From: an uncultured Clostridia bacterium
Lineage (GTDB): Bacteria; Bacillota; Clostridia; Oscillospirales; Ruminococcaceae
Assembly (NCBI GenBank): GCA_947389015.1
Contig: CANDVA010000006.1
Coordinates: 62,001-126,000, forward strand
Direction of reading: 5' to 3'
DNA length: 64,000 nucleotides
Part shown: piece by piece, positions 28,473 to 36,146 of the stretch
Numbering within the stretch: position 1 is the first letter of the stretch
Layout: each line of letters begins with the position of its first letter
Position numbers and translations under genes: made by a program
The notes under the pieces: model-generated
Told to the model about the DNA's origin: nothing
Database searches by the model: none
What the model saw: only the letters and a program-made list of their open reading frames with translations

Positions 28473-29972
28473 TTAAATCAATTCATTGACTTTTTTCTGA
28501 ACCTCGGAGTAGTTGTAGCCCGCTGCTTTAAGGCGGTTTTTCCTTTCAATGCCATTCCCCCACTTACCCGCGATTACTTCCAAAGCAATTTCCTCAATGG
28601 CTTTCTTTCCGCTTGATATATTCGCCGCGTCAACCCACCCATAAACGTCGCTTTTGCTGTCGATATGTACAACGTGGTAGGGGTGCGCCGTTCCCTCGGC
28701 AATTAACGTTATTTTCGCCTTGCCGGGCTTTGCTGCTGTTCCGCGAGTACCCGTGCTTGAGGCGTAATGTGTGCTGCCCGTAAAGTCAACGACATCGCCA
28801 ACCTTGAACGCCGTGGACGCGGCGGGCTTGCTTGTCGCTGTGGTTTCCTTGATCTGAACGGGCGGCAAAATAAAGCCCTGAAGCTTATACGCGCCAAAGT
28901 TATAACCCGCGCTTTTCTTATAAGTCTGCGTGTAAAAGCGTGTGCCGCCGTATGCGCTGTTTGAGGTCACGATGTCGCCGTTTGCTTCGATACGTTCCAC
29001 GACCGCAACGTGTCCCGCGCCGTCCGCTTCGTTGCCGACCGCGCCCTTGCTCCAACAAGCAACCGCACCGAGGGCGGGAGTGCTTGACCGCTTGTAGCCG
29101 TCGGCGGTGTTTCCGTACCACATTTCGGCGTTACACTTGCTTAATGCGGGCTTTTCGCCGGTGATCTCGTAAAAACGCCCCCACGCATACCCCACGCAGT
29201 TTGGCAGACAAGAGCCGCCGCTTATGTGTATGCACTCGTTTAAGCCGCCTTTTGAAGTATGCCGCCAGTATTTGTTCGTCGTGTCGGGCGCAGTGAGGCG
29301 GGGCGTAAAGCTGACGGTCTTTTGGGGTTGAGAACCTGCTGAAACAAGACCGCGCTCCCTGCGCCATTCGTTGATGCGCGCGGGGTAGTCGATAAAGCAC
29401 AGATCGCCGTCAACGTCCATATTGCCGACCTTGCCGACGCCCCACTGCCACATTTTCTGCCCGTAATTATAGCGGGACTTCTGCGCCGGGTTCTCCGTCC
29501 AGTGCGCTAACCATATATCGTGGTTACGCATTACGCGCTCTTTGTCGAGAGCGTTTTCCATAAAGTTTGGATTGACATACAAGCCGGTAAAAATCCCCGC
29601 GCGGTTCAGCCTTACCTTGAACTCGTCGGCCATATTGGTAAGTGCCATTTTGCCGACATTGAGGTGCTTTTGTTCCTCAATATCGTAAAATACGGGGTAC
29701 GACAGTTCATTCTGCAGCTGATATTTTTTAATTACCGCTACGCAGGCATCCGCCTCCTTTTGAGTTTCGGTCATATTGTAAGCGTAGGAATACCAATACA
29801 GACCGAAAGGGATGCCGACCTTTCGCAACCCGTCAATATGCGTTTTCAGCAGCTTGTCCTCGGTTTCGGAAAATCCCGCGCGGACGATGGCGAATTTCAC
29901 GCCGTCCGCTTTCAGTTTGTTATAGTCGATGCCCGCCTGACAATATGAAATGTCAACGCCTTTTATTTCCAT
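28473..29972 (-). CDS. Multi-domain endolysin: GH25 muramidase, CHAP-like amidase, SH3-like and CW_7-like wall-binding domains
   Basis: MEIKGVDISYCQAGIDYNKLKADGVKFAIVRAGFSE (GH25); CLPNCVGYAWGRFYE...GHVAVVERIE (CHAP Cys/His); C-terminal ALEVIAGKWGNGIERKNRLKAAGYNYSEVQKKVN (CW_7-like). Confidence 0.92.
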   Translation of the reverse strand: MEIKGVDISYCQAGIDYNKLKADGVKFAIVRAGFSETEDKLLKTHIDGLRKVGIPFGLYWYSYAYNMTETQKEADACVAVIKKYQLQNELSYPVFYDIEEQKHLNVGKMALTNMADEFKVRLNRAGIFTGLYVNPNFMENALDKERVMRNHDIWLAHWTENPAQKSRYNYGQKMWQWGVGKVGNMDVDGDLCFIDYPARINEWRRERGLVSAGSQPQKTVSFTPRLTAPDTTNKYWRHTSKGGLNECIHISGGSCLPNCVGYAWGRFYEITGEKPALSKCNAEMWYGNTADGYKRSSTPALGAVACWSKGAVGNEADGAGHVAVVERIEANGDIVTSNSAYGGTRFYTQTYKKSAGYNFGAYKLQGFILPPVQIKETTATSKPAASTAFKVGDVVDFTGSTHYASSTGTRGTAAKPGKAKITLIAEGTAHPYHVVHIDSKSDVYGWVDAANISSGKKAIEEIALEVIAGKWGNGIERKNRLKAAGYNYSEVQKKVNELI

Positions 29973-29987
29973 AAGTATAACCTCCCG

Positions 29988-30314
29988 TTAATTAGTCCCG
30001 TTTATGTTGTTTAAATCGATGGGGACGTCCTTTGTCGCCTCCGGGTTTTCGTTCTTGATCTTTATAACGTTTTCCGCTTTCGCTTTCCACGCATAGAACC
30101 CGATCGCAGTAGCCGTCGGCGCACCGACAAGCATTGCGAGGGTCGAATACTGCGTGTAGTCAATAAGCGAAAGTCTAATGCCCACACCCACAGCGATAAC
30201 ATACAAAATCATTACCGCCAGTAAAACAAGTTTTGAAAACTCAAAAGCCTTTTTCTTTTTTCTGCGTCTGCTCAAATTTGCCCCTCCTTTCGGGATAAAA
30301 AGCAAGACCGGCAA
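29988..30314 (-). CDS. Small phage membrane protein
   Basis: Two TM helices; possible TTG start at 30275 (LSRRRKKKKAF). Confidence 0.55.
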   Translation of the reverse strand: MPVLLFIPKGGANLSRRRKKKKAFEFSKLVLLAVMILYVIAVGVGIRLSLIDYTQYSTLAMLVGAPTATAIGFYAWKAKAENVIKIKNENPEATKDVPIDLNNINGTN

Positions 30315-30335
30315 GCCGCTTGCCGGTCTGTGCAG

Positions 30336-30662
30336 TTACTGTCCGCGTTCTTTAAGTATAATATCGAGTTTTGTTTCGATACGCACAAGAGCCTCGCCCG
30401 TGCTGACCTGATTATTTTCAACCTTTGTGACGCGCTCTTTGAGTTCGTCAAGTGAAAATTTTATAGCCCGCATTTCCTCGTCCCGCTGCTTGATACGCAC
30501 CTCCTGCGCGTTGGTCTGTTCCTCGATATGCCCCAGTCGTGCGATCTCCCTCGCGTTCTGCTTTACCATACCCTCCAACCGAATAAGCCACACTAACGCG
30601 CTTATTAGACCCACTACACCGACGCCGCCGAGTATTTCACCGACAAGATTTGTAAAGTCCAC
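30336..30662 (-). CDS. Small phage membrane/coiled-coil protein (XhlA-like topology)
   Basis: GTG start at 30662 (VDFTNLVGEILGGVGVVGLISALVWLIRLEGMVKQ...) plus coiled coil; ORF tool extends it into the RT gene. Confidence 0.55.
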   Translation of the reverse strand: MDFTNLVGEILGGVGVVGLISALVWLIRLEGMVKQNAREIARLGHIEEQTNAQEVRIKQRDEEMRAIKFSLDELKERVTKVENNQVSTGEALVRIETKLDIILKERGQ

Positions 30663-30687
30663 TGCTGCCGCCTCCTTTCGTTTTTTT

Positions 30688-31800
30688 TTATTGTTTTGGC
30701 GGTTCACGCCGTAAAACGAACCACCCCTCCACCGTGCCGCCCTCGGTACTGCCGCCAAAAATTTTAAAGGTCAGCCGGTAACTGTCGCAGTGCTTGAGCA
30801 TACCGTTGTAGGAGGCAAGCGACATTTTGACCTCCGGCCAGTCCACAGCACCCGCCGCGTAGTCCTTTTGAAGTTTTCGGAGTCGGCGGCGCATTTTCAA
30901 AGCGGTAGGTTTACGGAGCATTATGTGGCTGTCCCATATTCTGTACCCGCAAAAGTCTATGCCGAGCGTAAGCGGACGAATAACCGTTTTATTGTTCAGG
31001 TCAAGTTTTAGCCTTTCATTCAGAAAAGTCTCTATTTTGTGACGGTATTCGTGCAGCTGCTGTTTATCGCCACTTAATATAACCATATCGTCCATATAGC
31101 GGACATAGCAGTGCGCCCGCAGTTCCCGCTTTATGTACTGATCCACGTCGTTAAGGTACAGATTGGCGAACATTTGGCTTGTAAGGTTTCCGATCGGCAT
31201 ACCAACGCCGAAAATGCGCTCCGCTTCTCCGGGGCTTGCACCTGCGGGAAGTCCGAAAGGTACGGCTGACCGAACGGTGCGCTCCAACAGATCAAGCAGT
31301 TCACGGTCGGCAAACCATTTACGGAGCATTTCCATAAGCACATCGTGGTTTATGCGGTAAAAGTATTTGCTTATATCCAGTTTAAGCGCATACCCGCCGC
31401 CGTTGTTTTGGTGTGTCACGAGCTGCGCAAAATACCGGATGCGTTTTGCGGCGGCGTGAATGCCCCGCCCCTCGATGCAGGCGTAGCCGTCCTCAATGTA
31501 CTTTTTGGCAAATAGCGGGTTTACTATTCTGTAAACAGCCCATTGCGCTACTCTGTCACGAAAGGGCAGAGCCATAATCAGCCGCTTTTTGGGTTCATAT
31601 ACGTAAAATTCGTGATACCTGCCGACCGCATAAGTGCCTTGCTGTAAATCTCTTTGCAGGTCAAACAGGCTCGCCTCTAAATTATCAGAAAAAGCAAGCA
31701 CTTCTTTTCTGAAACGCTTGCCCTTTGCCGCTGCCCGATAAGCCGCGTAAAGGTTTTCAAAAGAGGTGATCTGTTCCCATAATCCTTTTATCGGCTTCAT
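30688..31800 (-). CDS. DGR reverse transcriptase
   Basis: 370 aa RT; YVRYMDDMVILSGD catalytic motif; GMPIGNLTSQMFANLYLNDVDQYIK (DGR-type xGxxxSQ motif); followed by GIDFCGYRIW. Confidence 0.96.
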   Translation of the reverse strand: MKPIKGLWEQITSFENLYAAYRAAAKGKRFRKEVLAFSDNLEASLFDLQRDLQQGTYAVGRYHEFYVYEPKKRLIMALPFRDRVAQWAVYRIVNPLFAKKYIEDGYACIEGRGIHAAAKRIRYFAQLVTHQNNGGGYALKLDISKYFYRINHDVLMEMLRKWFADRELLDLLERTVRSAVPFGLPAGASPGEAERIFGVGMPIGNLTSQMFANLYLNDVDQYIKRELRAHCYVRYMDDMVILSGDKQQLHEYRHKIETFLNERLKLDLNNKTVIRPLTLGIDFCGYRIWDSHIMLRKPTALKMRRRLRKLQKDYAAGAVDWPEVKMSLASYNGMLKHCDSYRLTFKIFGGSTEGGTVEGWFVLRREPPKQ

Positions 31801-32005
31801 CGGACGCTCCTTTCAAATTTGCCGCACTTGACGGATTTCGGCTTTAACCGCCTACTTTCGGCTTCGCGGCGGTTTTTATTTTTCGCCCGCACAACTGCCC
31901 CGCCACTATTGCGGCGAGGCGTCGAACGCCGGCGCGGAGGTAAGCTCCTTTTTCTTCCCGTACTGAAAGCACACCCCGTAGGTATACAATATCTGACTGC
32001 GAGAG
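31801..32005 (-). ncRNA. Structured TR-RT spacer of the DGR template RNA
   Basis: About 205 nt, no credible ORF; hairpins at 31846-31874 (7 bp), 31898-31919 (7 bp with G-U) and 31918-31930 (GGCG-TCGAA-CGCC on the + strand). Confidence 0.65.
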
Positions 32006-32117
32006 AAAGCGGCGCGGAAACCGATGTTCGTGTTGACGTTCGACCGCGCATTATTGAGGTACAACGCGAACACACCCGCAGATGCGGCATTGTTCCAGTT
32101 GCCACCACGGATCGGTA
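32006..32117 (-). repeat. DGR template repeat (TR), 112 bp
   Basis: Minus strand TACCGATCCGTGGTGGCAACTGGAACAATGCC...GCGCCGCTTT; adenine-rich codons (AAC/AAT) match VR1 and VR2 except almost only at A positions; lies between avd and RT. Confidence 0.97.
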
Positions 32118-32153
32118 TACAGCTTGCCCCCGAAACAAAAGCGATTTGTAAAT

Positions 32154-32525
32154 TTATCGCTTGTTTTGCATCGGATTTTCAGCGGTATATTTTATCCAAC
32201 CGCCGAGCATTCTGCCGATCTCGTCCGTCATTCTTGAAAGAATTTCGTACTTTTTCGGCGGCAAAAAGCCCAGTTCGTGCGACAACCGCAGGTAGTGGCG
32301 CAGCTTTTCAAGTTCTACGTCCATTTCCTGCAATGTGGTCTTTTTGTGGTACTGCTTGCTTGCCTCTATCGCTTTTTCCATTACGGAGTCCATACACCGT
32401 TTTATATCGACGACGATTGCGAATTTCTCACTTTTCGGAAATTGCGCCAAAGCGGGGTATGCGTACTTTGCCATATCGTGGAGTTTTGTCAAAATGGTAA
32501 GCTGTGTATAGTCGCTCACGGTCAT
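32154..32525 (-). CDS. avd: DGR accessory variability determinant (Avd-like four-helix bundle)
   Basis: MTVSDYTQLTILTKLHDMAKYAYPALAQFPKSEKFAIVVDIKRCMDSVMEKAIEASKQYHKKTTLQEMDVELEKLRHYLRLSHELGFLPPKKYEILSRMTDEIGRMLGGWIK; position between VR1 and TR. Confidence 0.9.
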   Translation of the reverse strand: MTVSDYTQLTILTKLHDMAKYAYPALAQFPKSEKFAIVVDIKRCMDSVMEKAIEASKQYHKKTTLQEMDVELEKLRHYLRLSHELGFLPPKKYEILSRMTDEIGRMLGGWIKYTAENPMQNKR

Positions 32526-32538
32526 TCTCCTTTATTAA

Positions 32539-32570
32539 GACCCTCACCCGCCTTTCGGCGGGTGAGGGTC
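32539..32570 (-). promoter_or_regulatory. DGR target-recognition hairpin/cruciform downstream of VR1
   Basis: gaccctcacccgcc-tttc-ggcgggtgagggtc: perfect 14-bp stem; coding-strand tetraloop GAAA (fits GRNA of known DGR hairpins). Could also act as a terminator. Confidence 0.8.
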
Positions 32571-32587
32571 AAGAAACAAGTTACAAG

Positions 32588-33604
32588 TTACAGGGGACAA
32601 AAAGCGGCGCGGAAACCGATGCGCGCGTGGACGTCCGACCGCGCATCCGTGAGGGACAACGCGAACACACCCGCAGATGCGGCACCGTTCCAGCCGCCAC
32701 CACGGATCGGTAATCTTTCGCCGGTGATGTTCGCCCACACCGCATCGTCGCCGTAGTCGGCAGAGGCTGCGCCTGCGTGGGGTATCAATCCGAGGGACTC
32801 CAACAGGGTAATGCCCGCGCCGGTTGCGGCGGGAGTGGTGACAATGCTTGAAAATTTTGTGTCGCTCAAAGACGTGCCATATTTCAGCGTTCCCGCCGTG
32901 CCGGGCGCAACCAGTGTGCCATCGGGCTTGATCGCTCTCCAGAGGGTACTTGTCGGGGTGAGGGGGTTGTTCCAGTCGGCGGCGTCGTTATTCGGGATGA
33001 TCTGAATTTCACCGTCCACCAAACGCAGACCGCCGTTCCATTCCCACACGTTGCCGTTCAGGTCGGCAATGCCTGCGGCGGTGTTGTCGTGATACCAAGA
33101 GGCGGGACCGCTGCCGGTTGCCGTGCGCAAAATTCGTCCGTTAGTATCGTAGTAAGAACCCTGCGCTCTCTGCGGCAGCGCGCCCTCGGTGCTGTCCTTT
33201 CCGTAATTGTTATTACCTTTCGGCATAAAGCCGTTTTTCTTGCACCAAAGAGCGACCGCCGCAAACTCTGCGTTCGTCATTAAATGCCAACCGGGGCCTT
33301 TCCGCTTGCAATACTGCCACGCCTGATCGAAATTCAGCGAGGCGGCGGGGTCTTGCATCGGTAAGCTGTACGCCCTGCCGTTGTTTACAACATTCTGATA
33401 CTTGCTAATGTAGATGCAGTCCAATTCTTTGCCGTTGACGATAAAAGCGGGGTGCGTACCGTCCCCGCCGCCCTCGATCACGTCCCCGATCTTAATTTTC
33501 GGAATGCGTACCATTACGGACGGATCGCCGAGGTCGTCATACATAAGCACGTTATTAGGCGCGGCAATTTGCAAAGCAAGGTTCGTTAAATCATAATTAG
33601 GCAT
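32588..33604 (-). CDS. DGR variable protein 1 (FGE/C-type-lectin-like fold), VR at C-terminus
   Basis: 338 aa; GWHLMTNAEFAAVALW, DLNGNVWEWNGGLRL, C-terminal GGGWNGAASAGVFALSLTDARSDVHARIGFRAAFCPL. Confidence 0.95.
   Translation of the reverse strand: MPNYDLTNLALQIAAPNNVLMYDDLGDPSVMVRIPKIKIGDVIEGGGDGTHPAFIVNGKELDCIYISKYQNVVNNGRAYSLPMQDPAASLNFDQAWQYCKRKGPGWHLMTNAEFAAVALWCKKNGFMPKGNNNYGKDSTEGALPQRAQGSYYDTNGRILRTATGSGPASWYHDNTAAGIADLNGNVWEWNGGLRLVDGEIQIIPNNDAADWNNPLTPTSTLWRAIKPDGTLVAPGTAGTLKYGTSLSDTKFSSIVTTPAATGAGITLLESLGLIPHAGAASADYGDDAVWANITGERLPIRGGGWNGAASAGVFALSLTDARSDVHARIGFRAAFCPL
32601..32712 (-). repeat. DGR variable repeat VR1
   Basis: 112 bp aligned to TR without gaps; 13 mismatches, 12 at TR adenines (minus strand). 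Confidence 0.97.
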
Positions 33605-33622
33605 TGTTTATGCTCCTTTCTC

Positions 33623-34039
33623 TTATACACCGATCGCCCAAAGCGACAGGGTGACTTTTTCCATATCAAGCGGCAGGGGTACGGGCGGCTCGGTTTCCGT
33701 GTGTTCAGGCTCGACCGCCGCTGCCTCCGTTTCCTCGCCGTCAAGACCTGCGAGGTCTGCGGGGTCTGCGGGATCTGCGGGAATAACGGGGGCAGCTTCG
33801 GCGGGTTCGGGGTAAAGATATTCACGCGCGGGAATATCCAACTGCGCGACGTATTTCTGCCCGCTTTCCGTCCCCATTACAAGGTTGCCGTCCGCGTTTT
33901 CGCATACGTCCAAATGTACGCCCCAGTCCTTTTGATAAAGGGCGCAGTCGAGGGAGAGCCTGCCGCCCGCAAAGCTGACGACTGTTCCGTTTTGGGTGTA
34001 AGGGATTTTTTCGCCCTCGTTCTTTTCAATAACTATCAT
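33623..34039 (-). CDS. Phage structural/tail-associated protein, unknown
   Basis: 138 aa ORF in the tail operon; 4-nt overlap with the next gene. Confidence 0.55.
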   Translation of the reverse strand: MIVIEKNEGEKIPYTQNGTVVSFAGGRLSLDCALYQKDWGVHLDVCENADGNLVMGTESGQKYVAQLDIPAREYLYPEPAEAAPVIPADPADPADLAGLDGEETEAAAVEPEHTETEPPVPLPLDMEKVTLSLWAIGV

Positions 34040-34533
34040 ACCGAAATACCTCCTGTTACTTTGTATTTAATGGTTACGCTTGCCGAGCTGCCGCTGTACG
34101 ACAGGGCGAACCCGTTCAACTGCTTTCCGTTTGCCACAATGTCACCGATGGGATTTGCGTCGGAGGCGGTCGCCTCGATAATTTCAACATTGTAGTCCAA
34201 TGTTCGCCGGGTCTTTTTCAGGGCAATAGTTTTGCGGGAATTGTTGAACGGCAGGCTCTTTGTGTTTTTCAATGTGACCGTGCCGATCTCCGTTGCTCCC
34301 TGCGCGTCCTTGAGCATTTGCAGGTCGATAGCGATCAGCGATGCCGCAGTTTGCGCGTCGAGTACGCCGCATTCGAGGTGGTTAAAGTTCACCGCGCTTT
34401 GCGGCGTTCCCACTGTGTCAACCGTGCCGGGTGACGGGGTGAGGTTCACCATACCGCCGGAGAGGGTCTGCATCGCGAACCTGTCCGGGTATTGCACCGC
34501 CTCGTCCACCCACTGTTTGCGGGCATAGTTCAT
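34036..34533 (-). CDS. Phage tail-associated protein, unknown
   Basis: 165 aa ORF in the tail operon. Confidence 0.55.
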   Translation of the reverse strand: MNYARKQWVDEAVQYPDRFAMQTLSGGMVNLTPSPGTVDTVGTPQSAVNFNHLECGVLDAQTAASLIAIDLQMLKDAQGATEIGTVTLKNTKSLPFNNSRKTIALKKTRRTLDYNVEIIEATASDANPIGDIVANGKQLNGFALSYSGSSASVTIKYKVTGGISV

Positions 34534-34552
34534 AAAAATTCACTTCCTTTCA

Positions 34553-34882
34553 TTATGTTGCGGCGGCTGCTACTGATACGGTAAACTCGATGTCAAGTCT
34601 GTACCGTAAGGATTGCAGAACCGCCGCAAGCGAATAATTAACCTTGTCGGTGTACCAAAGCCGCCCCGCCCGATCGTAAAGCTGAATTTCGGTAATTACG
34701 ATATTTCCCTCGGTAGGGTGATCGCACTGTACACGGATCAGCATTTTGCCGTTCGGCAAAATTTCTTTACTTAAAATCGTGAGCGGGTAGTAGGCGTTTC
34801 CGACGCGGTATTTGCCCGATACAACGTTATCGATCGTATACTGCTTATAGCCCTGTATCGCGGCATTTGTAAGCTGCGTCAT
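34553..34882 (-). CDS. Phage tail fiber/collar-like protein, unknown
   Basis: 109 aa, MTQLTNAAIQGYKQYTIDNVVSGKYRVGNAYYPLTIL...; position after the tail-protein-I-like gene. Confidence 0.5.
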   Translation of the reverse strand: MTQLTNAAIQGYKQYTIDNVVSGKYRVGNAYYPLTILSKEILPNGKMLIRVQCDHPTEGNIVITEIQLYDRAGRLWYTDKVNYSLAAVLQSLRYRLDIEFTVSVAAAAT

Positions 34883-34898
34883 AAAGAAAAACCTCCTT

Positions 34899-36146
34899 TT
34901 AAGATTTTGTTCGCCCCGTGCCGCACTTTCGGTACTTTACCGAATATGTGATGGGGCTAACCTGTGTGGCTACTCCTGCCGCGTCGCCCGATCCCAAAAG
35001 GGACGGCTGCGGCTCTGCGCCTGAACGTGTAACCTCAACGCCAAACACCTCCTTGTTGATTATTTCACGAACATCGGCCGCCGCTATATCAATAACCACT
35101 GCATCGGACGGCTCTTTGCCGGAGCGTTCAAACTCAATGCTGAACGCCTCCGCGCTTACCCTTTGCGCGATACCCGCCGCACCCTCGTCCAAGAACACGA
35201 TGCGCGCGGGGTTTGTGCCGCTGTGCAGTTCCTCGCTTGTTCCCGGCGGTTCTATGATAAATCGGCTTGCTTCGCCGTGTTCGTTTACTTTGATATGCTC
35301 CGTGCCGATTATTACGGCGTCGCGCGGTTTTGTTCCCGCTCGGTCAAATACCTGCGTATACGCTGAACGGCTCACCTCCGCGTTGATAACCGCCCCGTCC
35401 GTATCAAGAAAAATGATCCGCGTCGGGTTTGTGCCGCTGTGGAGGTGTTTGCTTGTCGGTTCGTGCCGCTCCTTGAATACTTTCGGGGACAGCAGTTCGT
35501 CAACGACAATGCCGTCAAAGGTCAGCACGACTGCCCGCCGAGGCTTTGTACCCGTTTTTATGTGTGTAATGATAAACGCCGACGGTCGAAAGTCGGCGTT
35601 TATAGAAATTTTTTCCTTTGCGGTCGCCGCGAAATGCAGCTGCACACCCGCCGGGCGTATTTCCCAAAGCCCCAAAAAAGTTGACGTTTCGTCAAACGAG
35701 GAAAGCGCGGGGACAGTCATCGTTATAGTTGCGGGTTCGTCTATGCTCTCGGAGTACCATATCGGGGTCTTTCCCCAAAGAATGACCATCGCATTGTAAA
35801 TATCCCGATAAGTGCAGTTTGTCATATTCGCCATTATTTTCTGCACGAGGTACAGCCTGTAAATTTCGTCCGTCATTTTGGTAAACGTCGAACTTTTCAA
35901 AGCAAGAACGGTCGCCTCGTCGCGCGTCAGCACGGCGATGTTTCCTATACCGTCAAGCTGCTTTCCTGCGGCGGTACGCAGGGAGCGCGTGTCGTTCAAC
36001 TGCTTGTATACGTCCCGCACGGCGTTCAACTGCCGGGAAAGCGCATAGATCAGCCCCTCGATTTTTTCCTTGTTCTTGAATTGACTCGGCAGGTCTGCAA
36101 GCATTTTCCCGTAAAATTCGGTATCAGCCATCCAACACCACCTCAA
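34899..36146 (-). CDS. Phage tail protein (tail protein I / YmfQ-like N-terminus with internal repeats)
   Basis: MADTEFYGKMLADLPSQFKNKEKIEGLIYALSRQLNAVRDVYKQLNDTRSLRTAAGKQLDGIGNIAVLTRDEA; C-terminal repeats 'HSGTNPTRIIFLDTDGAVIN..'. Confidence 0.75.
   Translation of the reverse strand: MRWCWMADTEFYGKMLADLPSQFKNKEKIEGLIYALSRQLNAVRDVYKQLNDTRSLRTAAGKQLDGIGNIAVLTRDEATVLALKSSTFTKMTDEIYRLYLVQKIMANMTNCTYRDIYNAMVILWGKTPIWYSESIDEPATITMTVPALSSFDETSTFLGLWEIRPAGVQLHFAATAKEKISINADFRPSAFIITHIKTGTKPRRAVVLTFDGIVVDELLSPKVFKERHEPTSKHLHSGTNPTRIIFLDTDGAVINAEVSRSAYTQVFDRAGTKPRDAVIIGTEHIKVNEHGEASRFIIEPPGTSEELHSGTNPARIVFLDEGAAGIAQRVSAEAFSIEFERSGKEPSDAVVIDIAAADVREIINKEVFGVEVTRSGAEPQPSLLGSGDAAGVATQVSPITYSVKYRKCGTGRTKS

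Noticed and set aside
30688-31800. RT as part of a retron or group II intron
   Set aside because: No msr/msd-like structure, no maturase/intron domains, and the RT has the GxxxSQ motif with TR/VR pair and Avd, which fits a DGR.
31797-32138. 113-aa minus-strand ORF overlapping the TR
   Set aside because: It is a chance frame through the template repeat and structured spacer. Composition is Arg/Ser-rich and out of phase with the VR reading frame.
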